Positions 58,801 to 64,000 of a DNA stretch of 64,000 nt are shown here, piece by piece. Under the pieces are notes generated by a model, which was not told the DNA's origin, did not search any database, and saw nothing but the letters and a program-made list of their open reading frames with translations. The first letter of the stretch is position 1. Each line of letters opens with the position of its first letter. Source of the DNA: JBAYJC01 sp041665285 (GTDB lineage Bacteria > Patescibacteriota > Patescibacteriia > 2-12-FULL-60-25); assembly GCA_041665285.1 (NCBI GenBank), contig JBAYJC010000001.1, positions 298,075-362,074 on the forward strand, given 5' to 3'. The position numbers and the translations under genes are program-made.

Positions 58801-61116
58801 GCTGATACGAGGCACGGCCCGTCGCACAAACGCAGAAATCGTATAGGTGCGAGAAGGCTCCATGCGCACCAATTGCTTAAAGCCATCTTCTGCACGCGCA
58901 GAGGTTGGGATGCCGGCGTAGGTCCCATGCGTGGACGATGCACCCATTTCTGGCGGGAAATATCGATGTTCGTAGGGAAGGCGTGCGGTCACCCAACCTT
59001 TCAATGCCATTACTGCCTCACGCGTCGTAGGAATCGTGGTGTACTCAATGGTTTCAAAGGAAGGATTGACCAACAAATTCAATCCGGACAAACCGAGTTC
59101 GCCCAAGGCAACCTTGGTACATCCATCAGCCGTCGAAGGACAGGTTTCCAAGGTCTTATCAAAGTACATGTCCTCTCCCCCTGTGGTTGTCATGGCCCAG
59201 GCATTTTCTTGCCCCGTAGGACTGCGACGCGTGGCATAACGCAAGCACCCCACATTGTCCGCACTGCAATTTGCATAATCCAATGTGTTCTTCAGGTAGC
59301 TCACAGGCTCTCCATTGCGCTGACCGTACGTGCGACAGCTTGCATAACGCTCTGGGCACTCATCCGCATCAAAGCGATACACCGTGCGCTCTGCCAAGCA
59401 ATACCCATATCCTCCGATACACTCACCACGATCATTACGCTTCAAGCACGTTTGTACGTCAGAACATTCTTGACGACGCACATTGAGTTGGCGTGACATG
59501 AGCGTGTCGCCATACCCATTTAAGTTGCATTTCTGCGGAAATGAGGTGATCAACCAATTTGGATCCACCAATTTACACCACGGATTTTCCGGGGTGCACG
59601 GCTTGGAAAAGCCCGCGACTACTTCTTTGAGCGTTACGCATCCACCCGTGGAATTACATCGTTCCACGTTTGCCTTGGCATCAGCCGCAAATTCCAGACC
59701 AACCGGCAAAATACGAAGCAGTCGCATCTTACGAAGATTGTTGATGCAGTAGCCGTAGGTGTAACAATTTGTATCTTGATTCTCCCGGAACATGGTCGAA
59801 GGAATGAGCCGCCAATCCTCATGCAAATACCCACGCTCCATGGCCTCTGCGATCGTGATTTTGCCATCCGCTCCTTCTGAGCGCAGCGCCTGAGACATGG
59901 CCTGATCCATCACACAGTTCCATGTTCCGCGACCCTCCTGTGGGCACACGGACATTTCGGCGATCAACTCCAAATTCGTTTCCTGAAACAGAACGGGATT
60001 ACGCAGAGAAACGTTTGCATCACGAATGTCTTCTGTCCCAATCTGATTGACCGCATCCGGATCAAGCGACACGCTCACACCAACGCCTTTCTTGTGAAAA
60101 AGATTAGAGATGAGACCATCCTCAAAAATCTTTTTCATGAACTGCGAGGTCAGCGTGTTCAAGAAAATAGACAAGGTCGCGCCTACGAGCGAGTACACGG
60201 ATAAATGCGAAACGTTATTCACCAAATTATTGAAACGGTCACGCTGTGAAGCATCTGGATATTTCACGAGATACTGGCTCATCTGATCGTTGACGATCGT
60301 GCTCGGCGTTTTCACGCGACCGGACACCATATCTGTCACGGCCTTGATCCCCTTCCCTTCCATGCGGTTCAATGTTTCTTCATCCAACTTTGTCGCGAGT
60401 TTTCGCTGAAACTGATTCATGATATTCAATGAGACGCCAAGCTCATTAGAATTCATGTTGAAATAATTGTTGATGTTGTCGTAATTTTCCCAATTGGAAA
60501 GGGACGTATACACGTTCTGATAATTGTTGACAATATCCTTAAATTCACAACGTGGCTTTGGACGTGGACCATCAATACCCGTTGGACTGCGCGGGGTGGT
60601 GCTCAACAAATTCCCCAAACCTAATTGCACGCGTAGCAATGTACGCGGATCAGATGGCTGGCACAAATTGAATCCAATATCCTTGAAAAAGGATCGATCC
60701 GACAAGGTGCCAATGAACTCGCCTCCGGCTGATCCGGCCACATCCTTCCAATAATCCCATCCTTTTTCAAAAAACATGGGTTCCTTACCTTTACCGCCAG
60801 ATGCCACATACATGGCCGCGTCATAGGCGATCTGACCAGCAAACACCTGCACCGCATTCAAAAACCCTACAATCACAGCACTCCCTAATTGAAAGGCAAC
60901 ATTTTTCCAAATACCATCTACCTGCGCCGGCACATTTGCCACCACTGCCACAGGCATACCAGGCGCTTGCGGCGTCACGGGTGGATTGGGCCCGGGCATG
61001 CCTGGCGTCTGCGCCAAAGCAACTTCGACCACTGGCCCACAGAGCCAGAGAGCCATCACAAGGCCGCTGAGCACGCTCAGGGTAATGCGGGAGAAACGAC
61101 GCCAAGGAGCAGACAT
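49897..61116 (-). CDS. Giant (3739-residue) Cys-rich secreted protein
   Basis: From ATG 61116. Signal peptide about 1-36 (ITLSVLSGLVMALWLCGP, then VALAQ), hydrophobic helical segments near 75-105 and 300-330, then a very long Cys-rich exported region. A motif of the form C-x5-G-C recurs about seven times (CSADNVGC, CPSTADGC, CTQAEAGC, CSQAQVGC, CTQEAVGC, CRETSIGC). Two jelly-roll, CBM-like regions begin NLLVNPSFE and VALAEAFRST (near 700 and 1200), and a PKD-like strand KLVVDWGDGK lies near 3400. Such giants are typical of Patescibacteria surfaces. The N-terminal helices may keep it in the membrane. Attachment, host contact or polymer binding are plausible; no enzyme motif was seen. Confidence 0.85.
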   Translation of the reverse strand: MSAPWRRFSRITLSVLSGLVMALWLCGPVVEVALAQTPGMPGPNPPVTPQAPGMPVAVVANVPAQVDGIWKNVAFQLGSAVIVGFLNAVQVFAGQIAYDAAMYVASGGKGKEPMFFEKGWDYWKDVAGSAGGEFIGTLSDRSFFKDIGFNLCQPSDPRTLLRVQLGLGNLLSTTPRSPTGIDGPRPKPRCEFKDIVNNYQNVYTSLSNWENYDNINNYFNMNSNELGVSLNIMNQFQRKLATKLDEETLNRMEGKGIKAVTDMVSGRVKTPSTIVNDQMSQYLVKYPDASQRDRFNNLVNNVSHLSVYSLVGATLSIFLNTLTSQFMKKIFEDGLISNLFHKKGVGVSVSLDPDAVNQIGTEDIRDANVSLRNPVLFQETNLELIAEMSVCPQEGRGTWNCVMDQAMSQALRSEGADGKITIAEAMERGYLHEDWRLIPSTMFRENQDTNCYTYGYCINNLRKMRLLRILPVGLEFAADAKANVERCNSTGGCVTLKEVVAGFSKPCTPENPWCKLVDPNWLITSFPQKCNLNGYGDTLMSRQLNVRRQECSDVQTCLKRNDRGECIGGYGYCLAERTVYRFDADECPERYASCRTYGQRNGEPVSYLKNTLDYANCSADNVGCLRYATRRSPTGQENAWAMTTTGGEDMYFDKTLETCPSTADGCTKVALGELGLSGLNLLVNPSFETIEYTTIPTTREAVMALKGWVTARLPYEHRYFPPEMGASSTHGTYAGIPTSARAEDGFKQLVRMEPSRTYTISAFVRRAVPRISDPRRFYALVQQYQDADGTVRVTNDQALRDFRSNTCSPAVVDNNRSTVQLEGRPTVTDETARESTWESFECTFTASAQTQSAMVTFYGENVAFDSVQLEESEFATDFVDGINGNLPIAHIKLPPTELRCTGSSTDVSACSSYAKMCTQAEAGCEGYADDFGNPEIPAIATDNDRCPASCVGYTEYRKSASAFDLVQEADPALNAYSDASDGAPSYFIASTAKQCSQAQVGCEAFTNIGAAGAGGETSAYFSYIRACEKPDADSQTYFTWEGSESAGYQLRTWSLQKRTTAKPGAVPPEGAYSAGAPAGPRVLVKRTADQLRVKLPATCNESTWRGGADPDCRQFYDAAGNTFYRYYSQTVLSTPDCQSYRITRTNTDDCTKTGGVFTTQNNECVYQGFVPESLTCTQEAVGCRAYAGAESGNIQVVLAEAFRSTTSTGKFRGSIATNRGNEWNNILVSTEALLVGDQSLRWNAVAGTSEVRVAIPAWSKSTYQLSFWAKAPGTPLSISVLARDEQSASPAADVALGNVNLTADWQRFVVGPFNGLRDVATTTLVWTGSLTGGRSVFLDEVVVRQLPDMAYVVRDSWNTPAVCDVSSGGVPEPHAMVGCKNYTDRQAKTQSLRRFTRLCRETSIGCRQMVDTRNSASIGAETFTREDEPAIPGFGQAKTVRPADRLVYAIDAPESRCSAENASCRAFGKPILSQDRQSIARFETVYFKDDITKYSQGLCRPSENYCEEYAYGAGKTYFRDPQNHVCQYKPAVEIAAGNPYNLPPATYSGWFESDSNKPCYSQALQGGSFFNILRVGDVGTAQRSGYAGWGGLCPQEYGECTEFRDPNDKSDAQRKTGKPYFFVKNDRLDLKSCGGKVDTARGCVLLRDMTDTMLKYNTAASYAQYAANSFRASDPVDCVANPTSPNCGARAGRCSGKVGVYLIGFPQTPVVEYDFEQLETLFRQAGATEAQLAPVFACQRDSDCVDAQYSPYPGNPLFVYRREGRCGVGNDANIVAKVGLDRDCAQWLGCSSAETVYDDAQNKYMTMCTNLAMCDQPSTREGDIFCSRYVDRNSTASEPILARGAYFDENLYQSRAIGLGNKDYSGMAIPNAFQAQDLVNTRVAFDGLERDRSFADIKQKFALDYRLSIAVPMAQFVKKQRSGTEVYELTGTVGPNDAVIPNGDTTVAAAKAQGILLCRHQGTGRYGYYTKSEFDVYNDTGKPMYCYLPWRADMDAYDFHKISAEFKNPEPDKNPLVRNAFPSPECRAEPEADSPYPASYVTEWDNGKNPPKAKAKAVGYAAANTCEEGEICECAYKRVTFDGLPTPKFYGQNSQNVPAGICFGGPRDGQACLPSTVFQPGATSTLLSVAEGANESMNCGPVEGGGQCMAFSKVEIVRGVQGQCLERDLSQPVGGTRDQFACLTWNPSPVLFGENDIFHYTPTAGYLPPQNAGQYYCLSQAKPPRAFAFTDEFFGELPGSMNKITYHDEYTSSGECAFGIGGCDGGEVGADPFGRSPMGSSAGELCEQADDQEQDLAEGSDHDDTVFRLVNTGRESTESFTEMVFRVDGMGFSKAIDNVDDPSPSQRLRALVETNFGFFKFNIIKPRFEHQWRLCCGYQPDWVSGIDVDCDDDESIEEFEPKFLQSFEAEFPGMMSRVTEEIFSARDSGNPYFTNCLSMPGVASESDKCFFKTWETGYKDKGQSQKFEALINTEPGQREKLVRNFQEIIDTPVKAKCESGSPWFSIRALFQTRADKAPFTFGTPAAGEIKLNQVADAFTVLKEHKGKIRGPWYLAGFWVSSCAGEGRDDRWMYFSISGQSADTCKELAEVRSATTNQDAAFTDRVWKESGYVVPMLGINYSRRFAPFSSALNTKPLTANTEPLFQAGGALIGFSKLNPPTFLGAGANTYYSGAGAGTPAKSYAYLSNLFARIYRIYRYFDTAVVKTDSLCAAGPNKGKKCYPTTYRCNGADCGLVDESYVDKYSFDCGYRGACEIGGAPPTTKLCNAMSGINTGLPCEDNADKCHLAALNPQTKQPLYTACELQPNWVQDGPEWRQRNAQGVLSGGMQAAAAINAGALKCAIDAVKTADGQRINCSAPSAKSTDCPLEIYTRGSACDGDPTSATCKNSAQCVKATGATWGNCKVWIDGAPYDTKNDRMYSPCLTDYDCTFSAEHHWMQRPTALGGNVPSTRSAGAQNDDGKRINAWQAEIDLVKFTYDDLDYFAEPYRSQWNATVGISDGFWGRNDQTYVGIRRDGYPTGKHELHRFPHADYSIEWKPERGDSTQSHAVRVIPIAGCTDVAKALEPKTNPRTGRRGGPVTDLSLRDYGQFGQCGGGTYAGSACIGNAIDMEAMSSEYTCGATLGNIGEPDIRARRVEGVRDGSMDICLPVTGADGTPSDYSRTFRDFKCAMPPGTADSSDPDADNNACTHGIGYRPMWEICPVPTDEFCGLISYNMKTSAMGISMDPKPTLLPTDVTMGHYRPTDVGFRAGADGTAYSNTDFRYIDSYTPVPPRVAAVDARNCPSPGKCPVMRMDMFAFNGQAEGGMAASGGQFIGNIKFYGWAAHDQMPIRKLVVDWGDGKQQAFPDAKIRNHKPFCSAQKECYSPGTGHSGLTCESDNDCPPGLGSCKPIGTCASQQGKACTADADCQDRAHPGDTCKLRTMFGDSAQACDANYFEFSHLYTCTAKEKLLLPSCQGTNQTVAAASASVIPPRVQAGGVCYYGNVGGNNYDRILMTSVLFCNGDADCSARPTCTGTGTAGQTECWDKLVAANTANRRFDLGADGLFVSSAGVPNLREQTSCGASLTPVPPAARPAGTMARCSGDPARFCGQGANPANPTENVSCAAGDRCVASGLAPNGGCWDNVMNACRYTPRLFLQDNWGWCSGECRNLVGPTGLTDNRATSPAIHPNGGCWAGETVEGKTNIHSNMNVNASVLQPAAGDPIGECSLSNPPTPTGMNHLRPWIVYPGALQLGPTGL

Positions 61117-61123
61117 AGAGAGG

Positions 61124-61870
61124 TTATGGTGTTGGTGAGATGAAAGATTCGACGGACGGCACAACAGGCATTGATGACGACGGAACGGTTTTTGCAACGG
61201 TTTCTTCTGGTGAAGCAAGCGCAGACTTCATAGTACCTATCTCTTGATAGGCTCGGCGATAGAGGAGTGTGATCTGCTCATCCGACATACCCACTAACTC
61301 ACCCGCTGGCGCTAAATTGGACTGGGTCAACAAAGAACGCATCTGTGCGGGCGTAATAGTGTCTGGCGCAGGAGCTCCGGACAAAAAATTATTCATGCGT
61401 TCGTCAGCTCCCGCCGCAACAGCCGCGGCAATTTCTGCAGGATTCCCTGCTTTTGGCTCCCAGGCCGTTGAGGTCGTCCCTGCATCATCCACAAGCGCCT
61501 GCGCGCAAGAGGTGCCGCTTGGACAACTTGGATCTGTCCCTCGCGCAACCTCCATGCCATCAGTCACACCATCAGAATCCGTGTCCTCAAGATAGGGCGA
61601 CGTGAGATACATGTTTGATTCACTGTAATCATTCAAACCATCACGATCTGTATCCTGTATTTTTAACGCGTCTGCGGCTTTTTGTTCTGCAAGCTGCTGT
61701 TCAAAAAAAGGCCGAACCGTTTCCAAGGAAGCGACTGGCACTAAAAAGGGATCGCGCACATGCGACTGGAGAAACAACAATGACAATCCAACAATGGTGG
61801 TGCCGCATACGCACAAAATCAGCAAAGAGGTTCGCTGTTCTCGTGATAACTGCATCCACCATTCTTTCAT
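61124..61870 (-). CDS. Membrane protein with thrombospondin type 3 calcium repeats
   Basis: 248 residues from ATG 61870 (ATG 61897 is an alternative). One membrane helix (about 13-35, TSLLILCVCGTTIVGLSLLF), then two calcium-binding repeats DTDRDGLNDYSE and DTDSDGVTDGME, a CPSGTSC disulfide motif, and a C-terminal part rich in Ala/Ser/Pro. TSP3 repeats bind calcium and are common on surface proteins. The gene precedes the giant protein gene by seven bases in one operon, so the two probably work together at the cell surface. Confidence 0.85.
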   Translation of the reverse strand: MKEWWMQLSREQRTSLLILCVCGTTIVGLSLLFLQSHVRDPFLVPVASLETVRPFFEQQLAEQKAADALKIQDTDRDGLNDYSESNMYLTSPYLEDTDSDGVTDGMEVARGTDPSCPSGTSCAQALVDDAGTTSTAWEPKAGNPAEIAAAVAAGADERMNNFLSGAPAPDTITPAQMRSLLTQSNLAPAGELVGMSDEQITLLYRRAYQEIGTMKSALASPEETVAKTVPSSSMPVVPSVESFISPTP

Positions 61871-61911
61871 GCGTGATCCTTGGTCTCCTCGTAACATAAA
61901 GGGACATCCGT

Positions 61912-61920
61912 AGTATAGCA
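61912..61920 (-). promoter_or_regulatory. Extended -10 promoter of the surface-protein operon
   Basis: On the minus strand TGCTATACT, an extended -10 element, about 40 bases before ATG 61870 and 13 before ATG 61897. No clear -35 was found. Confidence 0.55.
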
Positions 61921-61944
61921 CAACTCCAAAATAATTTCTGTGGG

Positions 61945-61973
61945 TGTACATGCGGATAAAGTTGTCGTATGAT
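61945..61973 (+). promoter_or_regulatory. Possible promoter of the hsp20 gene
   Basis: TGTACA (61945-61950), 17 bases, TATGAT (61968-61973); the ATG begins 12 bases later, implying a very short leader. No CIRCE element was seen. Confidence 0.45.
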
Positions 61974-61984
61974 GATGTCAATCT

Positions 61985-62380
61985 ATGCAAGAGCAAATCA
62001 TCACTCCGCCATGGCAAGAAGTAGACCAAGCATGGTCCGTTTCTCAAGATGAGGGACAGCTCCTCGTAGATATTTATCGTGACAAAGACATGCTCGTGAT
62101 CAGATCACCCATGGCTGGCGTCAAACCCGATGATGTGGACATCTCCATACATAATGACATGCTCACTATTCGTGGCAAACGAGAATCCTTTGATGAGATC
62201 AATGAAGACGACTGGTTTTATCAAGAGTGTTACTGGGGCGGCTTCAGCCGGTCACTAATCCTTCCGGCAGACGTCCATGGTGATCAAGCGCAAGCCTCCC
62301 TCAAAAATGGCGTTTTAGAAATTCGCGTCCCTATTCGCGTAGGCGCTCAACGCGTTACCGTGCGATCCATTGAAGAATAG
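61985..62380 (+). CDS. Small heat-shock protein (Hsp20/alpha-crystallin)
   Basis: 131 residues. The alpha-crystallin domain spans about 32-125: DKDMLVIRSPMAGVKPDDVDI, LTIRGKRE, FSRSLILPADVHGDQAQASLKNGVLEIRVPI in parts, where the A.lkNGvL.i..p signature is complete. The short C-terminus ends RSIEE and the IxI anchor is approximated by VTVRSI. It is an ATP-independent holdase that binds unfolding proteins. The short N-terminal arm suggests a smaller oligomer. Confidence 0.93.
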   Translation: MQEQIITPPWQEVDQAWSVSQDEGQLLVDIYRDKDMLVIRSPMAGVKPDDVDISIHNDMLTIRGKRESFDEINEDDWFYQECYWGGFSRSLILPADVHGDQAQASLKNGVLEIRVPIRVGAQRVTVRSIEE

Positions 62381-62383
62381 CCT

Positions 62384-62611
62384 ATGGCAACACCAATGTT
62401 GTTTCATGTAGACTCTGTGAGCAGTGACGCCTTTGTTGCAAGCGCCTCAGACGGAACCCGCCTCACCCTGCCACTCACCGCTGTGTACGGCACGCCAACC
62501 GTAGGGAAGGACGTGCGTGTTATTGCGGTTGCGCCATCTGCAGAAGACCTCCCTCGAACAGTCCTCGCTCAAACACTTCTCAACGAACTCCTTTCTCCCC
62601 CTTCTGCATGA
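62384..62611 (+). CDS. Small protein of unknown function
   Basis: 75 residues, three bases after hsp20 and overlapping the VanW start by four bases (ATGA). It looks like a small beta-barrel: FHVDSVSSDAFVASASDGTRLTLPL and VGKDVRVIAVA, then a short helix with TLLNELLSPP. Strong positional coupling supports it as a real gene. It might be a cytoplasmic modulator, but nothing identifies a function. Confidence 0.75.
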   Translation: MATPMLFHVDSVSSDAFVASASDGTRLTLPLTAVYGTPTVGKDVRVIAVAPSAEDLPRTVLAQTLLNELLSPPSA

Positions 62612-64000
62612 TCTCCTTTTTTCAAACCCATAAACCCGCATGGAAAACCGGCGTCATTGTGATTGCCGTTGCGGTAGGAGCGGCCATCTTCGTGTCCGCG
62701 GCAAGTATTGGGACAGCCGCTCTCTACGACATGAGCCAGCGTGACCGTATCATGCGCGGAGTCTTTATCCTGCAAACCGATGTCTCTGGACTCACCAAAG
62801 AAGAGGCTCTCAGACAGGTACATACGCAGGTGCAAGAAGCGCTTGCACAAGAATTACGCTTCCGCGCAAACGCTCAAGAATACCTTCTTACGCCTGCAGA
62901 AAACTATATCCAAGCCGATATTTCTGCGGCTGTAGAGCGCGCCTATGCCAGCGGACGCTCCTCTACCCTCATCCCCAATACGTTTGTGCGCATTGGCATG
63001 CTCTTGCATCCCATCACGCTTTCCATCCCCACAAAAGTTGATCGAGGGCTGATTGAGCGTGCCCTTCGTGAAAAGCTCAATGGTTTTCTCGTTGCACCGC
63101 AAGACGCGTCGCTATCTATTACCGTACAAAACGCCACCGCAACACCAACCGTTACCATCCATCCAGAGCGCCTTGGACATGTGATTGATTTCGCGCCCGC
63201 GTTAGACATGGTCGAAGCGCAGGCACGCACACTCACCTTTGCTCCCATTGCCCTGAAAGAATCAGACGTGACGCCTGCCCTCCGCACCACAACCGTGGAA
63301 CAACTGGCTACGCAAGTCCCAGACTGGCTCTCTCACGCTCCGTTCAAACTCACGGCTGATGCACATCTATGGACCGTCTCTCCTGCCATGCTTGCCGGAT
63401 GGATAGAGGTCACAAGCACCTCCCAAGGCTGGGCACTCTCCCTCTCCCCATCACGTGTTGAAACGACCCTCAATGGACTGGCAAAGGGCCTTTTTCAAGA
63501 ACCTATCGATGGCATCCTCACATTAGAGAACGGCAAACTAAAAGACTTTCAAGCTCCTCAAGAAGGCATTCTTCTCAATCCCATCAAAACCATTGAAGAG
63601 ATCCAACTTGGATGGGAAAAAGGCTCTTCTACTGTTTCCGTGATCCTCGACACTGTCACGCCAAAAATCATGGGCGCAGACGCAGAACAGCTTGGGATTC
63701 GCGAGCGTCTTGGCGTTGGCAGATCCAACTTTGCCGGCTCTCCAACAAATCGACGCCGCAATATCGCGAAGGGCATGAGCCTTGCTCATGGAACGCTCGT
63801 TGGGCCAGACCAAGAGTTTTCCATGCTCAAAACACTTGGCGTAATCGATGGTGCTCATGGGTGGTATCCAGAGCTAGTGATCAAAGGCAACAAGACAACT
63901 CCAGAGTTCGGCGGAGGTCTTTGCCAGGTTGGCACAACCATGTTCCGCGCGGCCCTCAACTCCGGCTTCCCCATTACGGAGCGCCGTAACCATAGCTACC
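62608..64000 (+). CDS. VanW family protein with G5/PG4-like N-terminal domains, cut at window end
   Basis: The frame is open from ATG 62608 to the last base (at least 464 residues). A membrane helix (about 16-38) is followed by ILQTDVSGLTKEEALRQV, the usual entry of peptidoglycan-binding PG4/YoaR-like repeats, then a second such repeat (about 170-290), and a VanW domain starting near 370 with GRSNFAGSPTNRRRNIAKG, PDQEFSMLKTLG and EFGGGLCQVGTTMFRAAL. VanW-like proteins are named for vancomycin resistance clusters but their reaction is unknown. Probably acts on or near peptidoglycan outside the membrane. Confidence 0.92.
   Translation, partial: MISFFQTHKPAWKTGVIVIAVAVGAAIFVSAASIGTAALYDMSQRDRIMRGVFILQTDVSGLTKEEALRQVHTQVQEALAQELRFRANAQEYLLTPAENYIQADISAAVERAYASGRSSTLIPNTFVRIGMLLHPITLSIPTKVDRGLIERALREKLNGFLVAPQDASLSITVQNATATPTVTIHPERLGHVIDFAPALDMVEAQARTLTFAPIALKESDVTPALRTTTVEQLATQVPDWLSHAPFKLTADAHLWTVSPAMLAGWIEVTSTSQGWALSLSPSRVETTLNGLAKGLFQEPIDGILTLENGKLKDFQAPQEGILLNPIKTIEEIQLGWEKGSSTVSVILDTVTPKIMGADAEQLGIRERLGVGRSNFAGSPTNRRRNIAKGMSLAHGTLVGPDQEFSMLKTLGVIDGAHGWYPELVIKGNKTTPEFGGGLCQVGTTMFRAALNSGFPITERRNHSY

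Noticed and set aside
1..64000. Alternative genetic code (TGA as Gly, as in some CPR lineages)
   Set aside because: TGA ends clear genes, for example the receiver at 15961-16341, the ABC ATPase and the 62384-62611 gene, and does not occur inside conserved domains.
1..64000. CRISPR arrays, insertion sequences with transposases, rRNA genes
   Set aside because: None was seen; no regular repeat-spacer pattern and no DDE or tyrosine/serine recombinase motif in any frame examined.

Overview
The window looks like a chromosome segment of a Patescibacteria (CPR) member, possibly of the Uhrbacteria/Magasanikbacteria type. That is inferred from the short prolyl-tRNA synthetase, a compact type IV pilus locus with GFTLLE pilins, a very large Cys-rich secreted protein, a VanW-type protein and small CxxC zinc-ribbon proteins. 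TGA is used as a stop codon, so the code is standard. No database search was possible, and all function calls rest on motifs read from the sequence.

Layout. 1-0.45 kb: end of a GC-rich gene. 0.45-11.4 kb: greA, a CAP-domain membrane protein, a flippase, and a minus-strand cluster of ECF sigma factor, small membrane protein, DUF5666-like protein, membrane-fusion protein, ABC ATPase, MacB-like permease and a second DUF5666-like protein, followed upstream by a metallophosphoesterase and a cold-shock gene. 11.5-15.8 kb: a BaiN-type flavoprotein, a zinc-ribbon protein, a Cys-rich secreted protein and a YdjM-like membrane protein. 15.9-28.7 kb: a plus-strand pilus and signalling locus (response regulator, PilB, PilC with an SH3 tail, four minor pseudopilins, two tandem pilins, CHASE-PAS protein, NMT1-like binding protein, histidine kinase, response regulator). 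28.7-32.4 kb: EamA transporter, hemerythrin-like protein, SDR, a mini-cassette, tRNA-Asn with a GIY-YIG gene and a broken tRNA copy. 32.4-47.7 kb: information processing and housekeeping (prohibitin-like, rpoD-dnaG, uvrB, DUF559 nuclease, dus, WYL-like, M23 peptidase, gltX, truB, rny, HU, proS). 47.7-49.9 kb: tRNA-Lys and two GC-rich cassettes. 49.9-61.9 kb: a 3739-residue secreted protein and a TSP3-repeat membrane protein. 62-64 kb: Hsp20, a small protein and a VanW protein cut by the window end.

The most unusual content is (1) up to five small GC-rich genes placed between housekeeping genes, the four complete ones each with a candidate promoter, a good Shine-Dalgarno, and all five with a terminator ending in T7-8 followed by A, like phage morons; (2) a DUF559 nuclease gene bounded by inverted copies of a palindromic repeat, a third copy of which is inserted in frame in the neighbouring dus gene; (3) a tRNA-Asn 5' half duplicated across a GIY-YIG nuclease gene, with a 16-bp palindrome in its D-loop; and (4) an unexplained run of hairpins at about 31.0-31.1 kb. 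Native promoters repeatedly show an extended -10 of the form TGCTAnnnT, several very close to the start codon.
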